A DNA stretch of 64,000 nucleotides from Latrodectus hesperus (Eukaryota; Arthropoda; Arachnida; Araneae; Theridiidae): contig CM075862.1 in the NCBI GenBank assembly GCA_037975125.1, positions 10,271,944-10,335,943 on the forward strand. The letters run 5' to 3'. The first letter of the stretch is position 1, and each line of letters starts with the position of its first letter. Shown here in pieces: positions 42,341 through 56,370 of this stretch. Made by a program: the position numbers and the translations under genes. Under the pieces are notes generated by a model, which saw nothing but the letters and a program-made list of their open reading frames with translations, made no database searches and was not told the origin of the DNA.

Positions 42341-45300
42341 AATTTGTATTCGAATTCCGTTTACTATCGGAAATTCGTTTTCTTAATGCATTTTTTTCTT
42401 CTATCTGTAGTACAGAAATCAAGAGAAAATTTGAAAATACGAAAGAAAACTACCTAATCTTATACTTGACTAGATAAATGCATTTTTTACATTTACTTTG
42501 TAAAGAAAAGATTTGTTAAAAATAAATGCACTTGACTTGAAACTCGACAAAACAGGCGCATTTTTCCTACGTTTTTATATAAAATCACAGAGAATAACAT
42601 AATTTTTCTTATACTTATAATGCTAGAAAGAACTAGTTTATATCGTTTTTTGTCAATAAAATGAATGATGTATGTGCATTGTTATATTTTTAGACAATAA
42701 CTTTATTGCCATTGCTGCTTTCTTTGTGCTTTTCGTTGACCTTATAAAGAAATGTAAAATGCCACTACATTTACCAAACAGATGCAGAAATATCATCTTA
42801 AAATCGAGCTTCTCGTCTATCATATGTATAAGCATTTAGTCTTATTTTAGAAAATTGTAAAAAGTTAAAACTTTTCAACTTTTATTTTAATTAGTTAAAG
42901 ATGTTATATTTTACCTTTGAAAAAATTCTTCATTAATGATTGAAAGTTGTACAAAACGGTAATATTGTAATGTAAACAAAGGTTTCTTCATTTTAATCAA
43001 AATACATTTGTAGTCTGATAAACTTAAAAGTATAGGATTGAGAAAATACCTCTTGTTATTTGGTTGGATTATCGCAACACTTTTTAGCAACCATGAAGGT
43101 CTTAATAGCTTGGCCATCAAAAATTTAAGATTTCAAAGCGTGCTTGATACAAATAAACATTTACACTGATTGCAAAACGATGCAATATGCAAGAGAAAGA
43201 AAGCTTGGAAATTTCAATAGTTTGAATCTTATTGAATTAGAAGTACAAAGCATGTTTGATGCAAATAATTCTTTTAAATTCATTAAAGCATACACAATGT
43301 GACGAAAAAAGCTAGCATTAAGATTGAAATATTTTGGGTCGGTAAATGGCTAAAGCATGCATCATGCAACTGAAATTATAGGTTTGACATTAGGATTCAA
43401 TTGTAAAGATTTCAAAATTTTTGATTTCAAAAAAAGTTCTATTTCATGTAAATAATATGATTAAATATGATAATCTAATTAAAAAATTGGTTTGTAGTTT
43501 AATTAATTTAATATGAAGAATGTATTGTTTAGAGAATTTGAATTTTAAATTTATCCTTTTAAAAGGAAAGTTTCATTGCTCATAAAAATATGTGATTAAA
43601 TGAGTTACGCAACTTACACAATATTTTCAATCATTGAATTGATATTAGTTTCTTGGTTAAAATTTTATGTCAACAGTTTTTATGATTATTCCTCATTTGT
43701 CCATTAATTACATGAAAAGGATAGCAATTATGGATTGTTTATTATTTTCAAATAATAATCCGTTTAAAGATATGAAGTTTGGTTTTTTCTAAGGTTTAGT
43801 CTGTTTGTTGTTATGCAGTCACTTTTATGCATCTAAGGGAAATGAAATAGAATTTAAAGTTCACTCCAAGCATTCAAGAATTAGATAAGATTTGAATTTC
43901 CCAATGATAAACTGGGTTTTTTGAAATAAACCAACGTAAACGTTCCCCTGTGAGATTATCTTGCTCTCTCTAATAATAACATGAATATAATCTACTGTAG
44001 ATATGTAGATTAAATATAAAAGCTTCCATGCCGCACACTATTATAAAAAATTTAAAATAAAAATAATTTTTTATGTAATTTTTTCACTCTGAGTTATAAC
44101 ATTTTTTGGATTAATTTTATTACACCTTATTTTTATTCCTTTTTTTAATACTTTTACATTTTCCCCAAAAATAACAACTTCGATGCTAATAATAATCGGT
44201 ATAACGTATCAGTCATAAAAAAATTATGTAAAATGCTTAATATGTTGCTTTTTTTTAATATTACCTTTAATAGAAAGGTAAAATAAATAAGTAATACAGA
44301 GAAGTTTTTGATAATAATTTAAAACATTATTTATGAAGTCAAATGATATTTCAATGCGTTTTTAGTGACACTTTTAATTTCTTCGAAATGTTCAGTAATG
44401 CGTTAAGGCTCTTGAATTTGTTACAGTAGTTCTTATTTTAAATAAATAAAAAAGATGCATTTTCTATTAGTGAAAATAACGCTTACTACTATGATTAATA
44501 TCTACATTTATTTTATTTTATGAATAGTATTTTAAATGCTTTTTTATTTATACAAATAACACCAGTAAGTTTAAAAAAAATTAATATATTCATTTGTATA
44601 GTACATAACTTACTACCACAATCATATTTAAAAAATATTTTTATTTCATCTACATTTATTTTTTATAATTATAGTTTGAAATTTAATTTTTGTTTTTGAC
44701 ATCAAATACTGGGAGTTATTTTTCTAGCTATGGTTACATAAAGAAAAAAATCACTTTCAAGAGATTACTTTTAAGAAATAGTATAAACTTAAAGTTCTTA
44801 ACTTAGAAAATATTTCGACATTTGCATCATGTTCATTTCTACAATTGAATGTTACTTTAAATCAGCTAGAGTTAATTCTATCACAAGCAAAGGAATAGAA
44901 ACATTTCGTAAAACATTTTTGTTGTGTACTATAACATTTTGTTTATGCAAACATTTCGTTTAAATAATCGATCCCAATATCGAAACACATAGCCTGGAAT
45001 ACGAAAGAAATCTGAATAAAAATGCAAAAAAATTGTGCAAGTAGTTGGATCAATAAACATTCCGGATTCTTCCCAAAAAAGGAAAGGTTAAAGGCTTTTT
45101 TTTAAACTACTGCTTATTCCTGGGCCTCCTTAGAATATTTCTTATCCATGAAGAAGAATAGTCTTCATTTGAAAATGGAATACATAGTTAAATTTTTACT
45201 TTAGAAAGAGGCATGGAGTTTTAAATAGTTTACTTATTTATTTACTTTCTTAAAGCACTATTCTATTGATGTATAATAGTTCAGTATTATTCGTCGCTAA

Positions 45301-46529
45301 TTTATTCGTTAAAACCTCGTATGGGCAAAAGGTGTTAAAAATTGGATTGAACGGAACATACAAAAAAATGTTTTTAATCTAAAATTTAGGGGATCTCTAG
45401 TGATGTTGATTTTCATTTATCTTCATTATACCTTATAATATTTTTTTATATTTTATATGTAGGAATTTCTAAATTTATTTCAATAAAATTTAATGATTTT
45501 TTAATTGGCAATCACATACACACATGGTGAATCAGCGCACAAAGAAAATATTATTTTTGTTATGGCTATGCAAAACATATGATGTATAACCAAAATAAAA
45601 CAAAAACATTTTACTAACAATTCTTTTAAATATTCTTAAAAAAATCTTTGTATTTCATTTATTTTTATCTTCGAAAATTTTTATAGTTGGGCTAAAATTT
45701 ATAAATTTTTATTGCATTAGAATTATATATATCGAGTTATAAATGTGCGTTAGAAACGTTATTAGAAAAAATAAGCATCTTCATTTTAAATTGCATTGCA
45801 ATTCAAAATGAGATCTTTTTCTTCACATCATCTAAGAAATTCATAACAGGATTCACATTACAGGCATAAATTCAAAGTACACTTCGAATATCATGTTTTG
45901 AATCACATTGCATCCAACCAAATTTTGACAGTAAATATTCCTTAAATAAAATACCCCCGTTTATAGAACACTCAAAATGTTGCTAAAATTTTACTCTAAT
46001 TAATTTTTATCTGATCTTTCTGCAAGCAATTTCTCTCCGATGACTTCTAAATTGTAGAAATTCAGTCATTCCAGTATTCGAAATGTGAGAATGAATGGCT
46101 GGTTCTCAGTTTCAAAATTCAACAATTAAATCAACAATTCATCGTATACAACTTTAATTACGTTTCTGAGGGGGAGTTTGCTACTCGTAATATAGATTTA
46201 TATTTATTGATCAAATGAATTTTTTTAAATAAAAAAATATTTTGTTAGCGAAATAAAATTTTTTTAATAAATTTATTTACCCTCATAACGAACCAATGAG
46301 GCAACCATTCAAAAATTTTTACGCCAACATTTTTAATGCTAGTATTTTTTTTCTTATTATACGATTTTTTTAAGCATTTTCATATAGTTCATATAGTTAT
46401 AGTGCCAAATGAATTATCGCGCTATTATTGGCAAATATTATTCTAGTATTACATTTTACACATATTTTCAAAACTTTTAATCTGCATTGGAACTACAGAG
46501 AAATGAAAGCTCCCTAGTAATATTTATTG
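42341..46529. other. AT-rich DNA, nothing recognised
   Basis: About 4.2 kb without recognised coding frames, RNA genes or repeats shared with the rest of the window. Confidence 0.5.
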
Positions 46530-46841
46530 TTGTTGTTACTAATGACACTTGGACAAGCCAAGCTCGCTATGCCTTTTCGGCTATGCGAATTTAAGTCGAT
46601 TGGGAGCGTCTTTCGTTTTAATCAGAGCACCATGAAGGTGAAAGTACGACTTTGCTCTACACACATGCCATAGGGACCCGTTTATAGGGTAGGCAACCAT
46701 TCACACCTCATTCATACAAGGAAAGGACAAGGGCAGGATAGAGAGAGAGAGAAAAAGTACATCCATGCCCGAACCCGGATACGAACCCATGACCTCCTTA
46801 TCCGCAGTCAGGCACACTGACCACTAGACAAGTTGGACGGC
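46530..46841 (-). mobile_element. SINE-A copy 5, tail type 2
   Basis: Minus strand: head GCCGTCCAACTTGTCTAGTG with a B-box decayed to GGGTTCGTATCCGGG, body (ACCCTATAAACGGGTCC), and tail type 2 ending CTTGTCCAAGTGTCATTAGT and CAACAACAA. No clear target duplication. Confidence 0.9.
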
Positions 46842-48770
<1,929 letters not shown>

Positions 48771-48774
48771 TGAA

Positions 48775-48955
48775 AAAGGTAGAGCGCGTACCAGGTACCA
48801 TATGTGATCTGTGTCTTGAAGATAGTAAGCTCGATACCCGCCCTACCGAAGACAGTCATATTGTGAGAGCCCATATGAATAAAAAAAAGATTCTGTAAGG
48901 CCCATGTCCATTTTGATGGGCCAAGTACAGGCTACATCACTTAAGCATAATATGA
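48775..48955 (+). mobile_element. tRNA-like SINE (SINE-H), single copy
   Basis: GGTAGAGCGCGTACCAGG resembles an A-box and AGCTCGATACCCGCC a B-box at tRNA spacing. The 5' and 3' ends of the head can pair (GGTAG...CTACC), keeping the acceptor stem. A short body with an internal A run (48881-48889) follows. It could be a tRNA pseudogene with chance flanks. Confidence 0.5.
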
Positions 48956-49013
48956 AACTACAAATTTAAGGGACATGTTTCGGCTTTGGATTGTAAGATT
49001 AAGTAGTAGCGGA

Positions 49014-49018
<5 letters not shown>

Positions 49019-49109
<91 letters not shown>
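49019..49109. repeat. (TA)n then (TG)n microsatellite
   Basis: (TA)n to 49095, (TG)n to 49109. Confidence 0.96.
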
Positions 49110-49816
49110 ATATTTATATAATTTTTCATATATTGTCTAAAGAACTACATTAGAGAAATAATTTGATTATTTATTGTTTTAAAATTGGAAACAAATTCAG
49201 AAAAATAAATTATTATCTTAAAAAATGCATGGGTTTCAGAAAAAATCTAGAAAAGAAAATTTTATTCATGCTATTTTTAATGTAAAATATCAATTTTTAT
49301 TATTAATTTATCCATGCTGCTATTGTAATTGGTTCATCAGAGTTTAAAAGAAATCAATTCTTCTTTTTAAGTATAAATTTCTTATCATTATATTATTTAA
49401 TAAATAATGTACTACAATCGATTATAAGGTGCTATTGAATAAAAAGACTTATTTCCTTATTAGGGTTTATATATCATCAAAATATCAGTATTTGTTGCAA
49501 TGCAAGGGTTCCCTTGATCCTTTGTTGCAAGTGATACCTATTATATTAAGATTGTCATTAATTAAAGTCAGGAATGAGAAATCTTAATGATTATTTGCGC
49601 AAGATACTAAGAATACGATTATCCATAATAATCTACGTAATATAGTGTTATTTGAAATAATTAGATTATACCAGTGTTATTCAGTGAAATATGTTTCCGT
49701 TACAGTGAAATTGAAATGACATTGTCTTTCAAGTGTAGAGAATAAATTACATTAGTGGTTTCGAAGCTCATAATTGTAAAAATCCATTACTCTAATAGTG
49801 TGTTAAGGAATAATAG
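49110..49816. other. AT-rich DNA, nothing recognised
   Basis: No feature seen. Confidence 0.5.
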
Positions 49817-49827
49817 TGTCTAATAGT

Positions 49828-50051
49828 ATTTTTATTTTATTACATTACATATATTCAGACTTGTATGCTTGATTCTTGAGATCCGCTTGTAAGTCTTCGT
49901 CGATAATAGGACAAATAGCACAATGACAGATGTACAACAACAGAAGAATAAATAAGAAAACACACAGGGTCATGGTGGGAATCGAACCCACATTCCTACG
50001 CTCTCAAGCGATTAGCGGTGATGCTTTAGACCACTCAGCCACGGAGCGCCC
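49828..50051 (-). mobile_element. SINE-E copy 2 with perfect 11-bp target duplication
   Basis: Same head (GGGCGCTCCGTGGCTGAG; B-box GGGTTCGATTCCCACC) and body as 16664-16891, with an A/T-rich tail at 49828-49850. TGTCTAATAGT flanks it at 49817-49827 and 50052-50062. The head here keeps GTGGCTGAGTGGTCTAAAG, a better A-box than copy 1. Confidence 0.93.
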
Positions 50052-50062
50052 TGTCTAATAGT

Positions 50063-51999
50063 GAGCAAGTACAAATATCTTTAAAAAGTCAAGTTGTGTG
50101 GAAATACATTTTAAGCATTTAATTATTTATATTTTTTTGCTATTCAAAAATTACGAGAACTACCAACATTTCTAGAATACTTAAAATTGAAATGATGGGA
50201 AAAAATCAATATTTTTTGTAAAATAACATCAGCAAAATGTAAGGCAATATCTATACTTACTTTTAAAAATTTTATTTTTTCCGTTTAGAGAAATGTTATT
50301 TAGTGAAACATTAGTGAACATTTTTAGTTGTGAAATATGAATTTAGTGAATGAATTTAGGGAACATTGTGAATTATTATTTTTAACATTAATGAATGAAC
50401 TTAGAGAACATGAATTTAGTGAAACATTTTGTGAATTTTAGAGAAATCTGTAGAATATATGCATACATAAAAGGCAAGATAAAATATTTTCCAAAAATAC
50501 TATAACACATTTATAATAAAAATACGAGTGAAATAGTTAAATATAAATATAATTTAAAAGATGTTTCTTTTTTTAAGAAAAAAATTAGCTTTAAATAAAT
50601 GACGCCACAATTTAATCGGGAATTTATTGCAAATTAGTTTTAATTATTTGCAAACAATCTGTATTGCTCACTAAGTGACTAAGGATTTTCAATGAAAATT
50701 ATTAAAAAATTGCTATAAAGTGTACCGAGGAAATATTTTAGGACATTCTTCTAAATATATAAAAGAATTTTTTATACCAGTAGTAATTTTCTTACGTTTG
50801 ATAAAATATTTAGAAAATGTATTAAATTTGGTTTTTATAATTGATATCAAAAATATATTTATTCGACTTTTTTTAACGTAATGACTTTTATTTAATATTT
50901 TGAATTAAGAATTTTTAAAGAAAATATTATTTGCCATGATACAATAAAAGTTTTTGTTAAAAATTTGAACTTTTAAAAAATTGAATTTTTAGATTTATAT
51001 TTGATTTAATTAGTGAAAAGAAAACCAGTCTACAGTTCTAAGGTTTTAAATTGCAAATAATTTCAATATTCAAAATTTCTTATTTCCAGTTAACGATCGG
51101 ACGAAACAACCTTGTACGGAATTCTTTAAACTATCAATATTTTTGGAAGTCGTAGTTAATGGTTTCAAATTGACATCCTAAAACTTAACAACAGCCAAAA
51201 TTATGAGACACCCTAAAAGGATTTAATTTTTAAATTTAGGATTTTTGACATTTCCTACTATTTCCTTAATTGCTTCATATTTTTATAACTCCTGGATTCA
51301 ATAGTAAAATCTAACAACATATATTCATATCCTAGGAATTAAAGAAAAATTAATATTTTGAATTAGAAATTTTGAGTTGAAAATCGACTATTCAACTTTA
51401 AACATCCAAAGGTACAATTTTTCAAATTTTAAAAATCATTTTATAATTTTGAATTTTTATATTTAGTTAAACTACATAAGATATTCTTTAAATCTCAAGA
51501 TTCAGATTTTATGCACTCAATTAAGCAACTTAAAAAAATGAGTCTAAATCAATCTAAATTTCAAATTTTTAATATTTCGAATTTAATAATGACTTAGAAT
51601 TTGCATACTTGAAGGAAAAAAGCAACTGTCAAAAACTCTGGAAAACTTGACTTTTTCAAGACTCGAAATCTGTGAGTTCAAGTAACACAAGAGAGTTTGA
51701 AGCAACCTAAATTTCAAAAGTCCATACGAATTCCCTTCTAAATCATATACATATTTTCTAATTCTTGAAATATTTTGAAATTTTTTGCCAGTTTGAATCA
51801 GAAGATTCGAGTGAGATATCTAAGATTCAGGGCATTAATCAAATTAATTGTAAGATTTAAATCATTTCTAGAATTATGATTTCAAAAAAATTCATTTAAA
51901 TCAACAATTTATTGTTTATGTTGAACTCAATGAAAAACTTTAGTTTATAAAATTCAAAATTATGCATGTCTCCAAATCTTTGAGATAACCTTTGTTTTG
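50063..51999. other. AT-rich DNA with a loose GAATTTAGTGAA repeat
   Basis: Bases 50285-50445 contain five or so degenerate copies of ATTTAGTGAA/ACATT phrases. Otherwise nothing recognised. Confidence 0.45.
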
Positions 52000-52560
52000 A
52001 CACCGAATTACCGCCAATGTCACCAACACCGAATAACTGCAACAATCAGTTGGATTGTTTTGAATTACATAAGTGACACGAAAGGGGAAAAAATCAATGT
52101 GTCCAGAAGTCATGGCATGATGTTGCGTTTCGACTTCAATCCAATCATTTTTACCTCAATGTCCTTATTTCCTCCCTCGTAAAGGTACTCCAGGAGGGGG
52201 AGTAAATATCTCCCAGGATTTCTGTCGATAGCATGTATCATCACTACAGCTACTTTTCTGCCATTTTGTAAATGACGACTCCAGCGATCGAACACGAGAG
52301 AATAATAATAAAAACGAATGATAAAAAGAAGAGGAAGATAGAGAAAAAATATTAGGGGAGGGAAAGCCATGGGGAAGGGTTCGGGGAGGAGGGGGTGTGA
52401 GGGTCGGGAAGAAGAGGAGAGATTGTCAAATGACTTTGCAGTCGCCGACGATCACTCATTTCCCTGTCATCTCTTTGCCGAGAGAGTTTTAGATTTATTA
52501 TTATTATTTTTTTTTACGGAGAAGGGTGGGGTAAAGTATTTTTTGATATTTTCGCGTTTA
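52000..52560. promoter_or_regulatory. GC-richer, purine-rich island (candidate regulatory element)
   Basis: Mixed composition, with a strong G/A-rich tract (52320-52425) and a patch GCAGTCGCCGACGATCACTC. Open frames run over it on both strands but show no family motif. The style resembles the islands at 32.2, 37.4 and 59.4 kb. Confidence 0.3.
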
Positions 52561-52611
52561 TTTTTTTTTTAAGCATTTTTTTAAAAAGAAAAAAAAATAT
52601 GGTAAAATTAA

Positions 52612-52615
<4 letters not shown>

Positions 52616-52666
<51 letters not shown>
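52616..52666. repeat. (TA)n microsatellite
   Basis: About 51 bp, immediately left of the SINE-C copy 2 target duplication. Confidence 0.96.
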
Positions 52667-52671
<5 letters not shown>

Positions 52672-52672
52672 C

Positions 52673-52966
52673 GCCGACCGATTGGCTGATTGGTTAGCGT
52701 TCCTGACTCCTGAGCTGTTGGTCCTGGGTCCGAATCCCGGTTCGGCCATGGATGTTTCTTTCCTTCTCTGTACTTTCTTCTGTGATGTTGTATGGATATG
52801 TCCCACCCTATAAACGGGTCTGTGGTGGTATGGCGCGGGTAACGCTACTCGCCTCCGTGACTTGGTTCACAGGTGCCCGCTGGGTAACGATAAATGAGTA
52901 ACAGTTTCTGGCTTTGTTGTGGCATAGGGTTCAATCACCCTTGTGTGCCCTCCATTGAAAAATATA
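52673..52966 (+). mobile_element. SINE-C copy 2, full length, 12-bp target duplication
   Basis: Head GCCGACCGATTGGCTGATTG, B-box GGGTCCGAATCCCGG, then CATGGATGTTTC, CCACCCTATAAACGGGTC, GGTTCACAGGTGCCCGCTGG and CACCCTTGTGTGCCCTCCAT, with a short A tail. TATATAATATAC occurs at 52661-52672 and 52967-52978. Because the site is TA-rich the duplication is less decisive than in the other copies. Confidence 0.9.
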
Positions 52967-53238
52967 TATATAATATACACAGAATTTCAAACACAATTCT
53001 CATCCTGAATCCTGATGTGCTTTGTAAAGTTGGCCGAATTTCTCCTGTTTAACGGTTTTCCTATCACGAAAGCAATCCTTCCTTTTAATATCCCAAGAGG
53101 AACCGTGCATTAGAAGGTGGTTTTTAAAACAGGTGTTTTACGATAGTACCGGTAACAGAAAAGTATTAACAGTGAAGAGAATGAGAAAAACAGAACGAGA
53201 AGTTTGGTTCTATTTTCCGACAAGTCCTTGAGTTCCTT

Positions 53239-53415
53239 GCCGAGCTGGTGGAAGAATGGTTAGCGCTCTTGCCTTCAGTTGAACAGTTCGTGGGTTCGAA
53301 TCCCACCTTGGGCATGGATGTTTATAGTTGTTTGGAATCCACTGAAAACCGTAGGTCCCAATCTAATTAGCCCTCGTGTGCAAAAAATGACCGTTGAGCG
53401 ACAAAACAAACAAAT
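53239..53415 (+). mobile_element. SINE-D copy 5, simple form
   Basis: GCCGAGCTGGTGGAAGAATG head, B-box GGGTTCGAATCCCACC, body CTTGGGCATGGATGTTTATA and end GACCGTTGAGCGACAAAAC with a CAAA tail. Likely target duplication: CTTGAGTTCCTT (53227-53238) against CTTGAGTTTCTT (53416-53427). It lacks the 235-bp extra segment of copies 3 and 4 and so shows the basic family structure (about 175 bp). Confidence 0.92.
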
Positions 53416-53941
53416 CTTGAGTTTCTTTTATCAATAGAAAGTAATACTCGTTTTCCTAACAAAAAACGATCTTTTTACTTTAACTTTCTCAGTTATTCGT
53501 GAGAATAATCTTCAAAAAATGGTATCGAAATTTCGCAGATAAATTTTCAGACATATATTAATAATACTTTTATACAGATTTTAAAAATTGATTGACTTAG
53601 TATAAGTACATATTTCATATAATGTATGACGTTAATATTACATATTGATGTTTGGCAATTAGTTATTTTTATATTTTTAAAGGAATATCTCAAAACATTT
53701 TTTCAAAATTTGATCAACTGGCATTTGGCACAAAATTTATAAATTTAATATTAAATATTTAATCTATAACTCTTTGAAGATAAATTTTGCTTTTGATGAG
53801 AAAAATACATGAGCTAAAACGAATTATATGTATTACGAGTTATTTATTATTCTTATCAAAATTGGGAAAATTAAACTCCAAGCAATTTGTTTAATTTTTT
53901 ACATTATTTGAAATATTTTTATGAGCTTCTTTTATGTGAAG

Positions 53942-54137
53942 TTTTTATGCGCTTCTTTCAAATACATTTATTTTATATGTTAAATGAATTTCTCTAAATA
54001 ATATTCAATTCTGTTTCAAATAATATAAAATTTGAAAATTTTTATGTGCTTCTTTTAAATACATTTACTTTTTATGTTAAATGTATTTCTCTAAATAATA
54101 CTCAATTCTTTTTCAAGTAATATAAAATTTTTAAATT
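53942..54137. repeat. 97-bp tandem duplication, two diverged copies
   Basis: TTATGCGCTTCTTTCAAATA (53945) and TTATGTGCTTCTTTTAAATA (54042) start units that stay aligned to ...AATATAAAATTT. A partial third unit (TTATGAGCTTCTTTTATG) precedes them at about 53920. Confidence 0.85.
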
Positions 54138-55231
54138 TTCACAAATCTAAACTTTTTTAGATAACTTAAAAAATATATTAAACCTATATCAAATTTTTCA
54201 TATACAGCAACAAAATAACGCATGATAAGCATTGTATTTACAATTTTTCTGTGAAAGTTCATAAAAAATATGAAAAAAATTTCATATCAGAAAGTGTGTT
54301 ATACATAGGTTTGAGGAATAATCAGCATAGTTTAATTACTTCTTTTTGTTAAACAACAGAGAAAAAACATTTTAACACACTTAGAACAAAACAATTCTTA
54401 CAAACATTTTCCAGCAGCCCCTAGAGTTATAGCTTATCTGATGATTTTTTGACAGTTGAAGAGCATTGCTCTCTTACAATACTTAAAATATTTCATGCTA
54501 CATTATTTTTTTTAAAAAAACTTATGCCTTACATTTAAATTTCATTTTAACACATCCTGAAGTTAAAATGAAGCTATGTATTTAAAAAATGGAGACATCA
54601 AATTTTGACCATTTGTTTTCAACCTATAAATTTTGAGTCACATCAGTTCTACTTTTAGAAACTTTCAAAATCGATATGGAAGAATAACTTCGATTTCGCG
54701 TTCATTTTAAAAGAATAATTTTCAATTTATCTTACACAGAACAGATTACAAAAAAATAAAATAAAAATCTACAAAAATAGAGAAATTGTTTTAAAATAAT
54801 TTAATATTGAAAACAATCTGAGATTATGAACATAATTAAAGCCATTACATATGATACCAAATCATTTGATTATAAAAAATAAATTTGTAAATCTTCTTAA
54901 AAACCTATTATAAAACGAATTTTACCATCAAAATAATGCACAAAATGAAATTAAATAAAAACTAAACAGAGTTGCTAAAACTGCTAAGCAAGGCAATGGG
55001 AGGTCATTAGAATATTATTTAAATTATTCTAAGATATAGGAAGGAAATGTAGTTGGATGTTTTTCGACAACTGTAGTGTATTCATAATATAATTTGATAT
55101 TCTTGCTTAAATTGGATACTTTTTAATTATATATTTTTACAACTTTTAATGAAGCAAATAGCTTTTTTAATGATGTATATCCACACCACGTGCCAAAATG
55201 TCATTTGAATAAACTGACAAAAATTACAATA
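54138..55231. other. AT-rich DNA, nothing recognised
   Basis: No feature seen. Confidence 0.5.
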
Positions 55232-55243
55232 AAAAATAAGAGT

Positions 55244-55638
55244 TGTTGTTGTTTATGACACTTGGACAAGCCAAGCTCGCTATACCTTTGGCTGTGCGAA
55301 CTAAGTCAAACGAGAGCGTCTTTCATTTGGATCAGAGCACCAAGAAGGTGAAAGTACGACTTTGCTCTTTTTAAGGTGCCTCGTCATTTTGAACCATGAT
55401 CAGGTGACGAGGCCACACCTGAGCTGGCACCCTCCTCTCCACATCCACGTCACATCAGCGGAAGGACTATGGCCGTCACAGATTAACGTGGACACGTCCC
55501 CAACCCACGGAGCTCCAGCAACCCAGTGAAGGAGAGTACACCGTGGTCACCCTCCCAACCACTGCCCGCGGCAAATGATGCTTCACTTTGCTGAGCTTAC
55601 GGGAAGCGGCGTGAAGCCCATGAGCCACTGGAACGCAC
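55244..55638 (-). mobile_element. 5S rRNA-headed SINE, copy 2, perfect 12-bp target duplication
   Basis: Minus strand: head from 55638 (CTTCACGCCGCTTCCCGTAA; CTCAGCAAAGTGAAGCATC; TTGGGAGGGTGACCACGG), body as in 26861-27256, then tail type 2 (GAGCAAAGTCGTACTTTCAC to CTTGGCTTGTCCAAGTGTCA) and (CAA)n. AAAAATAAGAGT flanks it at 55232-55243 and 55639-55650. Length is about 395 bp, equal to copy 1, so this is a defined family. Confidence 0.93.
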
Positions 55639-55990
55639 AAAAATAAGAGTAAAAATCAAAATAATTGAAAAGGAGTGCTTGATATAATTTATACATATAG
55701 CTTAGTTTCTAGTCTCTATATATTATATCTTAATTTTAGGTGAGAGATGATACAAAATATTTGAATGCTGAAACACGATGCATTTTTAATAATACGTCAT
55801 TTCGTCCAATAATCTAATGCGAAGAACATAAATTTAACTGATGCTTGCTGTTTTCCGACTCTTATTTGTGAACTATTTTGAAATAAAATTTTCAAAAATG
55901 AAGTGTTTTATCTTTGTTTTCAGCTTGTTCTTTTTTGTATGCTATGAAGAATCTCGGAATACATTGGTTTAACCAAGAGATTTTACAGAG

Positions 55991-56370
55991 TTGGCAATTT
56001 CTGTTCTTCTAACAAAGTGCTTGTTCTTTAACCAAACAGAGCACTTTAGCTCGCTTCTGAAAGTGTATGCAAACACGGCAAATTGGCAAAATCTGCGAAG
56101 GATTTCAGCGTCCACTTCGGCTTTTCAGATTTTACTTCCACTCTACAGGAAGTGTTTGCGAAATCCAACTTATGGATTCGAACACGTTTGACATCGTATT
56201 ATCCTCCTATTTGTTCTGTACGATTCAAAAGCGATTTAAGGATTACCGGAGACAAAAAGAGGTGTCCGTCACTTTTCTTTTCCCTTTCGCACAAACTGGA
56301 TAATTCCTCACCAACTATACAATCTAAACATAAATACTTGTTTGCTGAAGTACTTTCTTATATTTTTTGA
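55991..56370 (+). other. Unrecognised stretch open in all three forward frames
   Basis: Open frames overlap here in all three + frames (66, 78 and 95 codons), with less AT-rich composition than the flanks. None has a recognisable motif. A pyrimidine run with AG (TTTGTTTTCAG, about 55913-55923) lies upstream and could be a splice acceptor. Confidence 0.2.
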
